From: Flavobacteriaceae bacterium UJ101
GTDB taxonomy: Bacteria; Bacteroidota; Bacteroidia; Flavobacteriales; UJ101
Assembly: GCA_001880285.1 (NCBI GenBank)
Contig: CP016269.1
Location: 186,001 to 250,000 of the forward strand
Direction: 5' to 3'
Length of the DNA: 64,000 nt
A model generated the notes under the pieces. The model saw only the letters and a list, made by a program, of their open reading frames with translations. It ran no database searches and had not been told where the DNA came from. Position 1 is the first letter of the stretch. The number at the start of each line of letters is the position of its first letter. The position numbers and the translations under genes were made by a program. This document shows positions 1-9,471 of the stretch, piece after piece.

Positions 1-1173
1 GGGGGAGAACGTCGACGTGTAGCTTTATGTCGTTTATTATTACAAAAACCTGATGTGCTATTATTGGATGAGCCAACAAACCATTTAGATGCCGAATCGG
101 TACATTGGCTGGAACAACATCTACAACAATACCAAGGAACCGTTATTGCCGTAACGCACGACCGTTATTTCTTAGACAATATTGCAGGTTGGATTCTAGA
201 ATTAGACCGAGGTGAAGGAATTCCTTGGAAAGGAAATTATTCTTCTTGGTTAGATCAAAAAGCAAAACGTTTAGCTACAGAACAAAAACAAGCATCAAAA
301 CGTCAAAAAACATTAGAACGAGAATTAGAATGGGTACGAATGTCTCCTAAAGGACGTCAATCCAAATCAAAAGCACGTTTGGCTAATTATGATAAATTGA
401 TGAGCCAAGACCAAAAACAATTAGATGAAAAACTTGAAATTTATATTCCAAATGGACCTCGTTTAGGAACCAATGTTATCGAAGCTAAAAATGTTTCAAA
501 GGCGTATGATGACAAATTGTTATATGAAGATCTAAACTTTAATTTACCTCAAGCAGGAATTGTAGGTATCATCGGTCCTAATGGAGCAGGTAAATCTACT
601 ATTTTTAGAATGATTATGGATGAAGTAGAACCTGATCAAGGAGAATTTATCGTTGGTGAAACAGCTAAAGTGGCTTATGTTGATCAAAATCACGTAAATA
701 TAGATTCTGAAAAATCCATTTGGGAAAATTTTTCAGAAGGACAAGACTTAGTAATGATGGGTGGACGCCAAGTCAATTCAAGAGCTTATTTGAGTCGTTT
801 TAATTTTAGTGGTTCTGAACAAAATAAAAAAGTAAAAGAACTTTCTGGTGGAGAACGAAATCGTTTACATTTAGCTATGACTTTAAAAGAAGAAGGTAAT
901 GTTTTATTACTTGATGAGCCTACTAATGATTTAGATGTGAACACATTACGAGCATTAGAAGAAGGACTGGAAAACTTTGCAGGATGTGCCGTTGTTATTT
1001 CACATGATCGCTGGTTCTTAGACCGTGTTTGTACACACATCTTAGCTTTTGAAGGAGATTCTCAAGTTTATTTCTTTGAAGGAAGCTTCTCTGAATATGA
1101 AGAAAACAAAAAGAAACGATTAGGTGGTGATTTAACTCCAAAACGAATTAAATATAAAAAATTAACACGTTAA
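1..1173 (+). CDS. ettA: Energy-dependent translational throttle protein EttA (ABC-F ATPase), 5' end missing
   Basis: The reading frame is open from base 1, so the start lies outside the window; 390 residues are visible out of a usual length near 555. The frame opens inside the first ABC signature (GGERRR), followed by Walker [12 protein letters not shown], the H-loop THDRYF, and the EttA-typical stretch [14 protein letters not shown]. The second ATPase has Walker [10 protein letters not shown] near codon 193, signature LSGGERNR, Walker [12 protein letters not shown] and SHDRWF. EttA is a soluble ribosome-binding ABC-F factor that acts at the E site and couples translation to the ATP/ADP ratio; it has no membrane domain. 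The linker with its Lys/Arg-rich [10 protein letters not shown] segment is intact. A bidirectional hairpin follows. The family assignment is firm; the finer EttA call rests on the [14 protein letters not shown] stretch. Confidence 0.93.
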   Translation, partial: GGERRRVALCRLLLQKPDVLLLDEPTNHLDAESVHWLEQHLQQYQGTVIAVTHDRYFLDNIAGWILELDRGEGIPWKGNYSSWLDQKAKRLATEQKQASKRQKTLERELEWVRMSPKGRQSKSKARLANYDKLMSQDQKQLDEKLEIYIPNGPRLGTNVIEAKNVSKAYDDKLLYEDLNFNLPQAGIVGIIGPNGAGKSTIFRMIMDEVEPDQGEFIVGETAKVAYVDQNHVNIDSEKSIWENFSEGQDLVMMGGRQVNSRAYLSRFNFSGSEQNKKVKELSGGERNRLHLAMTLKEEGNVLLLDEPTNDLDVNTLRALEEGLENFAGCAVVISHDRWFLDRVCTHILAFEGDSQVYFFEGSFSEYEENKKKRLGGDLTPKRIKYKKLTR

Positions 1174-1204
1174 ATAGTTTTCAATTAATAACAACATAAA
1201 AAAT

Positions 1205-1247
1205 AAAATCTCCTTTAAAAATACTTATTATTTAAAGGAGATTTTTT
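1205..1247. terminator. Bidirectional terminator between ettA and pyc
   Basis: A 15-base perfect stem (AAAATCTCCTTTAAA and its complement) with an 11-base loop lies between two convergent genes. It has A-tracts on the left arm and T-tracts on the right, so it can end transcription from both sides. Confidence 0.85.
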
Positions 1248-1265
1248 ATCATATAATTTTTAAAA

Positions 1266-4200
1266 TTACTTCTTCAATACCATAACTAAATCTTCTGAAT
1301 TAATCATGGTTCCTTCTTTTAGAATAACTTTTTCTATTTCAGCATCTTCACTTGCTGCAATAGTGGTTTCCATCTTCATAGCTTCAATAATAAACAAAGG
1401 ATCGTTTTTCTTTACTTTTTGTCCTTCACTCACCAATACAGTTGATAATAACCCTTGTAAAGGAGCTCCAATTTGTTTTGAATCTGACTTATCAGCTTTA
1501 ACATGAACTACTTTATTAATTTCAATAGAACGATCTTGCACCACGACATTCCTCGTTTGACCATTCACTTTAAAGAATACTATAACTTTTCCTTCATAAT
1601 CAGGTTCTCCTATTGAAACTAACTCAATCAATAATGTTTTTCCTTTGTCTAATTCCACAATGATTTCTTCTCCAGGAACCATTCCATAGAAAAAATTTTT
1701 TGTGGGAATATTTGTTACATTTCCATATTTAAGATGATGATTATACGCTTCTAAAAAAACTTTAGGATATAATTTGTAAGAAAGAAAATCAGTTATTTCA
1801 AGTTCTCTTCCCATACCCTTTTTAAATAGTTCCACAAAATTTTTAAATTCTTCCTCAAATTCAATAGGTTCAAGCTTGGCATTAGGGCGATCTGTGTAAG
1901 GCTTTTGATCTTTTAAAACCATTTTTTGAATATCTTTTGGAAAACCTTCAACAGGTTGACCTAAATCTCCTTTGAAGAAACTCTCTACCGATTGTGGAAA
2001 AGAAATGGTTGCTCCTTTTTCTTTTACATCTTGAATGGTTAAATTATTACTCACAAGATATTGAGCCATATCACCTACTACTTTTGAACTCGGTGTTACT
2101 TTTACTACATCTCCAAAAAGATCATTTACTTCTTCATACATTTTCGTAATTTCATGAAAACGATCTTCTAAACCTAATCCTCTGGCTTGGGGTTTTAGAT
2201 TTGAATATTGTCCTCCTGGTATTTCATGATTATAGACTTCAGCTGTTCCAGCCTTTAATCCAGATTCAAAAACATAATAATATGCTCTAACAGCATCCCA
2301 ATAATTAGAATATTCATTTAATTTTTGAGTATTCATTTTATTCTCTCTATCATGAAATTTCAACATTTCTAAGACCGCATTAAAATTAGGTTGTGAAGTT
2401 AACCCAGATAATCCTCCCAACGCTACATCGACTACATCAACTCCTGCTTCTACGGCCTTTAAATACGTTGCAGATTGTATAGAAGAAGTATCATGAGTAT
2501 GTAAGTGTATTGGAATATTGATTTCTGTTTTTAATGCAGAAATCAATTCATATGCAGCATAAGGTTTTAATAATCCTGCCATATCTTTAATCCCTAAAAT
2601 ATGGGCTCCTGCATTTTCAATTTCTTTTGCTAGCTGAATATAATATTTAAGTGTATACTTGGTTCGGCTTGCATCTAAAATATCACCTGTATAACAAATA
2701 GAACCTTCTGCCAATCCATTGGTTTGATTACGAACATGCTCAATACAAGGTGCTATTGACTTCATCCAGTTCAATGAATCAAATATTCGAAAAACATCCA
2801 CTCCATTTTCCCATGATTGTTCAACAAATTTTTCAATAAGATTATCTGGATAAGCAGTATATCCTACTCCATTTGATCCTCTAATCAACATTTGTAATAA
2901 TATATTAGGCATTGCTTTACGCAACGATCTTAGTCTTTCCCAAGGGTTTTCTTTTAAAAATCGTAAACAAACATCAAAAGTAGCTCCTCCCCACACTTCC
3001 ATACTAAATATTTCTGGATGGTTTTTAGCATATCCTTCTGCTACTTTTAGCATATCAAATGTACGCATACGTGTTGCTAATAAACTTTGATGAGCATCAC
3101 GCATCGTAGTATCGGTAAAATGAATTTTCTTTTCATTTTTTAACCACTTAGAAAAATCTTCTGGTCCTAATTTAGTTAACAAATCCTTTGTTCCTTCTTG
3201 AAAGGATCTTTCTTCATCAAATATGGGTATTTTAGGGGTTATAAACTTTTTAACCGGATTTATGTTTTTTACATCTTCATTTCCATTCACTATAACATCT
3301 CCTAAAAAATTCACCAATTTAGTAGCTCTATTCCGAGGTTCTTTTATAACAAATAATTCTTTATGATTTTGAATAAAGTTAACCGTTACAGCCCCTTTTT
3401 TAAACGTTTCATGATTTAAGATGTTTTGAAGAAATGCTATATTGGTTTTAACACCTCTTATTCTAAATTCAGATAAAGCACGTAACATTTTTCTACAAGC
3501 ACCATCAAGCGTTCTACTATTTGCTGAAATTTTCACAAGCATTGAGTCAAAAAATGGTGAGATTGTAACACCTTGGTATACACTTCCTGCATCCAATCGT
3601 ATTCCAAACCCTGATGCACTACGGTAGGTACTAATAGTACCATAATCTGGTTTAAAATTATTTGATGGATCTTCAGTAGTAATTCTACATTGAAGTGCAA
3701 AACCATTCAATTGTAAACTTTCTTGATTTTTTATTTTTATTTGAGTATCCGACAGTTGATATCCTCCTGCAATAAAAATTTGAGATTTAATTAAGTCAAT
3801 TCCCGTAACAATCTCCGTAACAGTATGTTCAACTTGAATTCTAGGATTTACTTCTATAAAATAAATAGCATTTCCTTCTACTAAAAATTCTACGGTTCCT
3901 ACATTATTATAATCAACTGCTTTACATATTTTCAATGCATATTCGTATAGTTTCTCTTTTATTTCTTGATCTAAACCATATGAAGGAGCATATTCAATTA
4001 CTTTTTGGTAACGTCTCTGTACAGAACAATCTCTTTCGAAAAGATGTACCATGTTTCCATGATTATCTGCCACGATTTGAATTTCAATATGTTTTGGATT
4101 TTCAACAAATTTTTCAATAAATACAGTATCATCACCAAAAGCATTAAGAGCTTCTCTTTTGGATTCTTTAAAAGCCTTTTTTAATCCTTCTTCATTTCGA

Positions 4201-4718
4201 ATTACTCTCATACCTCTTCCACCACCACCAGAAGCTGCTTTTAACATAACAGGAAATCCTATTTTATTTGCTTCACTTAAAGCTGTATCTATATCAACTA
4301 GATCTTGATGATTACTTTCAATAATAGGAATATTATTAGCTACAGCTACTTCTTTTGCTGTAATTTTATCTCCTAAAGCTTTCAATACAGAAACTTTTGG
4401 ACCTATAAAAATGATATCATTTTCTTCACATTTCTTAGCAAATTCAGCATTTTCTGACAAAAAACCATATCCTGGATGAATCGCATCAACTTGATTCTCT
4501 TTCGCAACTTTTATAATCGCACTAATATCCAAATAAGGTTTTAATGGCTGTTGATCTGTACCGATTTGGTATGCTTCATCAGCCTTATATCGATGTAAAG
4601 AATATCGATCTTCAAAAGTATAAATCCCAACTGTTTCAAGACCTATTTCTGTACAAGCTCTAAAGATTCTAATGGCTATTTCCCCTCTATTAGCTACTAA
4701 TACTTTTTTTATTTTCAT
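1266..4718 (-). CDS. pyc: Pyruvate carboxylase (single-chain, biotin-dependent)
   Basis: This 1150-residue protein matches the full length of single-chain pyruvate carboxylases. Order of domains: biotin carboxylase with ATP-grasp (glycine-rich KAASGGGGRGMR near residue 165), a carboxyltransferase TIM barrel starting near residue 534 with DTTMRDAHQS and a metal-binding HLHTHDT near 738, and a C-terminal biotinyl domain whose EAMKMET motif places the biotinylated lysine at K1115. It makes oxaloacetate from pyruvate, bicarbonate and ATP in the cytoplasm and refills the TCA cycle, which fits the glyoxylate-shunt genes elsewhere in the window. It appears monocistronic. I see no clear TAnnTTTG promoter; TAACTTTT about 45 bases upstream is a weak candidate. 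Confidence 0.96.
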   Translation of the reverse strand: MKIKKVLVANRGEIAIRIFRACTEIGLETVGIYTFEDRYSLHRYKADEAYQIGTDQQPLKPYLDISAIIKVAKENQVDAIHPGYGFLSENAEFAKKCEENDIIFIGPKVSVLKALGDKITAKEVAVANNIPIIESNHQDLVDIDTALSEANKIGFPVMLKAASGGGGRGMRVIRNEEGLKKAFKESKREALNAFGDDTVFIEKFVENPKHIEIQIVADNHGNMVHLFERDCSVQRRYQKVIEYAPSYGLDQEIKEKLYEYALKICKAVDYNNVGTVEFLVEGNAIYFIEVNPRIQVEHTVTEIVTGIDLIKSQIFIAGGYQLSDTQIKIKNQESLQLNGFALQCRITTEDPSNNFKPDYGTISTYRSASGFGIRLDAGSVYQGVTISPFFDSMLVKISANSRTLDGACRKMLRALSEFRIRGVKTNIAFLQNILNHETFKKGAVTVNFIQNHKELFVIKEPRNRATKLVNFLGDVIVNGNEDVKNINPVKKFITPKIPIFDEERSFQEGTKDLLTKLGPEDFSKWLKNEKKIHFTDTTMRDAHQSLLATRMRTFDMLKVAEGYAKNHPEIFSMEVWGGATFDVCLRFLKENPWERLRSLRKAMPNILLQMLIRGSNGVGYTAYPDNLIEKFVEQSWENGVDVFRIFDSLNWMKSIAPCIEHVRNQTNGLAEGSICYTGDILDASRTKYTLKYYIQLAKEIENAGAHILGIKDMAGLLKPYAAYELISALKTEINIPIHLHTHDTSSIQSATYLKAVEAGVDVVDVALGGLSGLTSQPNFNAVLEMLKFHDRENKMNTQKLNEYSNYWDAVRAYYYVFESGLKAGTAEVYNHEIPGGQYSNLKPQARGLGLEDRFHEITKMYEEVNDLFGDVVKVTPSSKVVGDMAQYLVSNNLTIQDVKEKGATISFPQSVESFFKGDLGQPVEGFPKDIQKMVLKDQKPYTDRPNAKLEPIEFEEEFKNFVELFKKGMGRELEITDFLSYKLYPKVFLEAYNHHLKYGNVTNIPTKNFFYGMVPGEEIIVELDKGKTLLIELVSIGEPDYEGKVIVFFKVNGQTRNVVVQDRSIEINKVVHVKADKSDSKQIGAPLQGLLSTVLVSEGQKVKKNDPLFIIEAMKMETTIAASEDAEIEKVILKEGTMINSEDLVMVLKK

Positions 4719-4931
4719 TTTTAATGAAGCTTTTTTTGTTACACCTTTAAAAGTTAGGGCTTTTTCTATAATTATTAAAAAATAAATTCATTATTCACAG
4801 TATCTCTTAATTTATATTTTAGCAGCTTTTTGTTTACTACAATAAAATAAAATCTATTTATCTTAAAATAATTGTAACATTTTTAAACATCTTGTGTCTT
4901 ATTATATGTAACATTAAACATAAACGAGAGC

Positions 4932-6932
4932 ATGAAAAACTTAATTTTCGCAATAGGTATTGCAAGCTTTAGTATTTTTGCATATTCACAAAACAAATCT
5001 ATGGATAAAAATACATTGCCAGGAAACACTTCCTTACCTTCAACAACAGAAGAATTAAAACAAGTTGCTGATTTAGAAACAGGGAATTACGCTTATTCTG
5101 TTAAAGATTATTTTCAAAAACCCAAACAATCATCTTTTAAATTTTCTCCAAATGGAAACTATTTTTCCTATCGTGAAAAAGATGATAAGGGTAAAAAACA
5201 CGTCTATGTAAAAGACACTAAAACAGACAAAGTAACCAAAATTATTCATGAAGGAGAAGAATTAATTCGAGGTTATGGTTGGGCAAATGATAATCGTATC
5301 ATTTATGTAAAAGATGAAGGAGGTGATGAAAACTACCAATTATTTGCTATTGATTTAGATGGAAAAAATGCAAAAGCTTTAACTCCTTTTGAAGATGTAA
5401 AAGTTAATATTGTTAATTCATTAAAAGATCAACCTGATTTCATGATTATTTCAATGAATAAGGATAATAAACAAATTTTTGAACCTTATAAAATTAACAT
5501 CAATACAGGAGAACTTGTTAAATTATTTGAGAATACAGATCCAGCAAACCCTATTTCAGGTTATGATTTTGACAAAGATGGAAATTTAAAAGCCTATACA
5601 CAACAACAAAATGGAACTGAGTATGTTTTATATTATAGAACATCTGAAAATGATCCATTCAAAAAAATCATTCAAACTACTTGGAAAGATTCTTTCTATA
5701 TTATTGGTTTTGATTATACAACTGATAATCCACATGACGCTTATGTCATATCAAACTTAGAAAGTGACACTGATGAAATCCTTTTGTATGATTTTGAAAA
5801 AAATAAAACAATAAAAAAAGTATACCATAACAATACTTTTGATGTTGGAGGAATGAGTCGTTCTCGAAAAAGAGGCTATGAGGTAGATTATTTCTATTAT
5901 ACAGGAGAAAAAGAACATGTTACTCCTGTTAGTAAAACCTATAAAGCATTACATCAAAAATTTAAAAATCAATTTGGTAATAAAGAATTCTCTATTACAA
6001 ACAAAACAGATGATGAGGATAAATACTTAATTTATGTTGGAAGTGATCAATTATATGGTGTATATTATTTATATGATGTAAAAACAGATTCTTTCAAAGA
6101 GATTATGAACTTAATGCCTCAATTGAAAGAACAGGATATGGCAGAAATGCGCCCTATCAAATTTAAATCAAGAGATGGTTTAACACTTTATGGATATTTA
6201 ACCATTCCAAATGAAGCAAAAAAAGGTAAGAAAGTTCCTTTAATTGTAAATCCACATGGCGGCCCTTATGGACCTCGTGATCAATGGGGTTTTAACCCTG
6301 AAACTCAATTATTTGCAAGTAGAGGCTATGCTACTCTACAGGTAAACTATAGAGGTTCAGGAGGTTATGGAAAGAAATTTTCTATGGCAGGTAATAAACA
6401 AATTGGTCGTAAAATGTTAAATGATTTAGAAGATGGTGTTGCTTATATCAAAACATTAAATCTAATTGACCCAAATAAAATAGCCATCTATGGAGCAAGT
6501 TATGGTGGATTGGCAACTTTAGGAAGTTTAGTAAAAACACCTGATTTATATACTTGTGGTGTAGATTATGTAGGAGTTTCAAATTTATTTACTTTCTTCA
6601 AAGCTTTTCCTCCTTATTGGAAACCTTATTTAGGACAAGTTTATGAACAATGGTATGATGAAAATGATCCTGAAGACCAAAAAATAATGAAAGAAGTTTC
6701 TCCTGCTCTTAATGTTAATAAAATTACCAAACCCTTATTTGTTATACAAGGTGCAAACGATCCAAGAGTAAATATTGAAGAATCTGACCAAATTGTTGTA
6801 AATCTTAGAAATAGAGGTTTTGACGTTCCTTATATGGTAAAGTATAACGAAGGACATGGTTTTGGTCATGAAGAAAATAGAATTGAATTGTACGAAGCTA
6901 TGATGGGATTCTTTGCCAAGCATTTAAAATAA
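4932..6932 (+). CDS. Exported S9 family prolyl oligopeptidase-like serine peptidase
   Basis: A 666-residue protein with a Sec signal peptide (MKNLIFAIGIASFSIFAYSQ), so it probably works in the periplasm. Residues about 60-390 have the WD-like repeats expected of the seven-bladed propeller of S9 peptidases; the C-terminal alpha/beta hydrolase has the nucleophile elbow GASYGG (S523), D610 in GANDPR and H642 in NEGHGFGH, a complete triad. HGGPYG supplies the oxyanion-hole region. The family cleaves short peptides, often after proline or as dipeptidyl or acylaminoacyl peptidases; the exact specificity cannot be read here. Its own terminator follows immediately, so it is a single-gene unit. Confidence 0.9.
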   Translation: MKNLIFAIGIASFSIFAYSQNKSMDKNTLPGNTSLPSTTEELKQVADLETGNYAYSVKDYFQKPKQSSFKFSPNGNYFSYREKDDKGKKHVYVKDTKTDKVTKIIHEGEELIRGYGWANDNRIIYVKDEGGDENYQLFAIDLDGKNAKALTPFEDVKVNIVNSLKDQPDFMIISMNKDNKQIFEPYKININTGELVKLFENTDPANPISGYDFDKDGNLKAYTQQQNGTEYVLYYRTSENDPFKKIIQTTWKDSFYIIGFDYTTDNPHDAYVISNLESDTDEILLYDFEKNKTIKKVYHNNTFDVGGMSRSRKRGYEVDYFYYTGEKEHVTPVSKTYKALHQKFKNQFGNKEFSITNKTDDEDKYLIYVGSDQLYGVYYLYDVKTDSFKEIMNLMPQLKEQDMAEMRPIKFKSRDGLTLYGYLTIPNEAKKGKKVPLIVNPHGGPYGPRDQWGFNPETQLFASRGYATLQVNYRGSGGYGKKFSMAGNKQIGRKMLNDLEDGVAYIKTLNLIDPNKIAIYGASYGGLATLGSLVKTPDLYTCGVDYVGVSNLFTFFKAFPPYWKPYLGQVYEQWYDENDPEDQKIMKEVSPALNVNKITKPLFVIQGANDPRVNIEESDQIVVNLRNRGFDVPYMVKYNEGHGFGHEENRIELYEAMMGFFAKHLK

Positions 6933-6953
6933 CTATTTAAAACACAATATATC

Positions 6954-6984
6954 AAAAGCACTACTTTTCGTAGTGCTTTTTTTA
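6954..6984 (+). terminator. Terminator of the S9 peptidase gene
   Basis: Perfect 11-bp stem AAAAGCACTAC with loop TTTTC and its complement, followed by a T-rich tail. The next promoter begins directly behind it. Confidence 0.88.
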
Positions 6985-6985
6985 T

Positions 6986-6993
6986 TACTTTTG
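6986..6993 (+). promoter_or_regulatory. -7 element of the ClC channel gene
   Basis: TACTTTTG matches the Bacteroidota -7 consensus TAnnTTTG. Transcription would start near 7000, only about 10 bases before the TTG start codon. The -33 region falls in the preceding terminator and is degenerate. Confidence 0.6.
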
Positions 6994-7010
6994 TAAATAA
7001 ATTCAACCAA

Positions 7011-8804
7011 TTGAATCAATTCTCAAAAAAAGCATCATTATGGGGACGATTTATTATCTGGAGGTATAAAAATATTACTGGAAAACAGTTTTTATATATA
7101 CTTTCCGCTTTCATAGGCTTTATTTCTGGAGTTGGTTCTGTTATTTTAAAATGGTTTGTTCACTTATCTACCTCTTTTCTAGATAGTGATGCTATAGATT
7201 CTTATCATAAATTCTATTTTTTTATTTTTCCTTTAATTGGTTTACTCATTGTTTATTTTGTTAAAGAAAAACTCATTCAAAAAGAGATTGGAGCTGGTAT
7301 TCCTGTTGCTCTATTTTCATTAGCAAGACGTAAAGGGATTATGAAAAGGTATCAAACGTATGCCTCTCTTATTTTAGCTCCCATAACCATTAGTTTTGGA
7401 GGCTCCGTTGGATTAGAAGCGCCTGCTGCTGTAACTTCATCAGCTTTGAGTTCTAGAATTTCTCAATGGTTTCGAATTGATGTTAAAAACCGTAAATTAT
7501 TATTAGTTTGTGCTGCCGCAGCTTCATTATCTGCTATTTTTAAAGCTCCCATTGCAGCGATTGTATTTGCTATAGAAGTTTTTAGTTTAGATTTAACTTT
7601 AGCCTCATTAATGCCTTTACTAATTGCCTCTATATCAGCTATTTTAACTCGATTAATTTTCACTGAAGAAGAATCTTTTTTAATTCATTTTAATTTAGTT
7701 GAAGACTTTCAATTAGATCAAATTTTACTCTATTCCGCATTGGGTATTTTTACAGCATTTATTTCATTGTACTTTACCCAAGTCTATTTTAAATCAAAAC
7801 AATTATTTGCTACAATTAATACTCCTTTAAAAAAAGTATTTATAGGTGGAATTGTTGTCGGAATCTTAATTTACATTATTCCCCCTTTATATGGAGAAGG
7901 TTTTGGTTTGATTAATAACTTAATTAATAATAAAAAACCCGAATTAACTAGTTTTCAATCCTTTCAGAGTATAAGTTTAACTGATTGGGGTTTTATTATA
8001 TTACTTTTTGTATTAATATTAGTTAAACCAATCGCAACTTCTTCTACTTTACATGCAGGAGGAATTGGAGGAATTTTTGGCCCAACACTCTTTATTGGAG
8101 CATCTGCAGGCAACTTTGTTGCACACTTTTTTAACAAAATAGGATTTGATGTTTCTATCAGTAATTTTACTTTATTAGGAATGTGTGGATTGATGGCTGG
8201 AGTTTTACATGCTCCCTTGACTGCGATATTTCTCATAGCAGAAATTACAGGGGGTTATGATTTGTTTATTCCTTTAATGCTTGTTTCTGCTATTTCTTTT
8301 GGAATTACGCGATATTATGTCTCTTATTCTGTTTATACTAAAGAATTAGCTGAAAAAGGGGACTTAATTACTCATAATAAAGATCAGGCAGTATTAACCA
8401 CACTAGATGTACGAAGTGTTATTGAAAATAATTTCATTCCTATACACCCTGAAATGACCTTAGGCGAAATGCTTAAAAATGGAGTTGCTCACTCAAATCG
8501 AAATATTTTCCCTGTAATTAATGATAAAAGACAGTTCTTAGGTATTATTTTATTAGATGATATTCGCCATATTATGTTTGATCAAACTATGTATGATACG
8601 GTTAATGTTCAAACTTTTATGCACGAAGCTCCAGAAGTTATCTTTTTGGGAGAGGATTCTATGGAAAAAATTATGAAAAAATTTGAACAAAGTAAAGCCT
8701 GGAATCTACCTGTTGTCAAGAAAGATCTCTATATTGGTTTTATATCACGATCTAAACTTCTTACCGCTTATCGAGAACATTTGGTAACCAATTTTGACAA
8801 TTAA
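7011..8804 (+). CDS. ClC-family chloride channel/transporter with C-terminal CBS pair
   Basis: A 597-residue inner-membrane protein. The ClC fold is shown by the anion-selectivity signatures GAGIP (residues about 95-99), GGSVGLEAP (about 131-139) and GGIFGPTLFIGA (about 351-362), with many hydrophobic segments up to residue about 440. The last 150 residues form two CBS domains (FIPIHPEMTLGEM, then APEVIFLGEDSMEK), which usually bind adenosine nucleotides and gate the pore. The start is a TTG at 7011; the nearby ATG is out of frame and the TTG sits about 10 bases from the predicted start of transcription. Whether it is a channel or a H+/Cl- exchanger is not decided here. Confidence 0.9.
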   Translation: MNQFSKKASLWGRFIIWRYKNITGKQFLYILSAFIGFISGVGSVILKWFVHLSTSFLDSDAIDSYHKFYFFIFPLIGLLIVYFVKEKLIQKEIGAGIPVALFSLARRKGIMKRYQTYASLILAPITISFGGSVGLEAPAAVTSSALSSRISQWFRIDVKNRKLLLVCAAAASLSAIFKAPIAAIVFAIEVFSLDLTLASLMPLLIASISAILTRLIFTEEESFLIHFNLVEDFQLDQILLYSALGIFTAFISLYFTQVYFKSKQLFATINTPLKKVFIGGIVVGILIYIIPPLYGEGFGLINNLINNKKPELTSFQSFQSISLTDWGFIILLFVLILVKPIATSSTLHAGGIGGIFGPTLFIGASAGNFVAHFFNKIGFDVSISNFTLLGMCGLMAGVLHAPLTAIFLIAEITGGYDLFIPLMLVSAISFGITRYYVSYSVYTKELAEKGDLITHNKDQAVLTTLDVRSVIENNFIPIHPEMTLGEMLKNGVAHSNRNIFPVINDKRQFLGIILLDDIRHIMFDQTMYDTVNVQTFMHEAPEVIFLGEDSMEKIMKKFEQSKAWNLPVVKKDLYIGFISRSKLLTAYREHLVTNFDN

Positions 8805-8911
8805 TACCCAAAATCAATCATTTCATAGAGTATAATTATATTTTTATCTATTTTTTTGAATAAAAAATAAATAAAAGTATGATATTTAGCATAACTTTAA
8901 AACAAAACATT

Positions 8912-9376
8912 ATGCGACGCCATATTACTTCTTACTTTTTCTTCTTCATATTCTTTATAGCCAATGCTCAAGTATCTATAGATGAAATTCGAACAGACTT
9001 CTACCAAATAAAAACAGAAAAGCAATTAGATCTTTTTATTGAAAAAACTAAAAAATGTTCAAATCCAGAGGCCTTAGCATATTTAGCTTCTTCATTAATG
9101 TGGAAAGCTGAGTATGCTTTTTTCCCTACTAAAAAGTTATCTTTTTTCAAAAAGGGAAAACAATTACTAGAAAATTTAATAAATCAACACCCTAATATGA
9201 TTGAAGCTCGTTACATACGGGCCTTATTAAAATCACAATCCCCTAAATTTTTAGGCTATCGCAATGGTTTTCAAGTAGATTTAAACTATGTTAAAAATAA
9301 CTTAGCTGACTCAAATTTACCTAAACAATATAAAAATAAAATTACTTCTGTTTTAAAAGAATATAATCTTTTATAA
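8912..9376 (+). CDS. Small exported protein of unknown function
   Basis: I prefer the ATG at 8912 over the upstream in-frame ATG at 8879, because it begins a clean signal peptide (MRRHITSYFFFFIFFIANAQ) and because a TTTG box at 8855-8858 with 19-base spacing to TATGAT at 8878 puts transcription near 8890. The mature part, about 134 residues, is Lys/Leu-rich and mostly helical, with the pattern ALAYLASSLMWKAEYAFFP and NQHPNMIEARYIRALL that resembles tetratricopeptide helices. I recognise no named family. It is convergent with the large surface protein and separated from it by a bidirectional terminator. Confidence 0.72.
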   Translation: MRRHITSYFFFFIFFIANAQVSIDEIRTDFYQIKTEKQLDLFIEKTKKCSNPEALAYLASSLMWKAEYAFFPTKKLSFFKKGKQLLENLINQHPNMIEARYIRALLKSQSPKFLGYRNGFQVDLNYVKNNLADSNLPKQYKNKITSVLKEYNLL

Positions 9377-9415
9377 ACATAAATATAACCTCAACTTGTC
9401 TTTATTACATTAAGT

Positions 9416-9450
9416 AAAAAGCCTAACCAAAAATTTTGGTTAGGCTTTTT
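9416..9450. terminator. Bidirectional terminator between convergent genes
   Basis: A near-perfect 17-bp stem built on AAAAAGCCTAACC and GGTTAGGCTTTTT. It ends the small exported gene on the plus strand and the giant surface-protein gene on the minus strand. Confidence 0.92.
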
Positions 9451-9471
9451 CTAATAGTTAATACAATGATA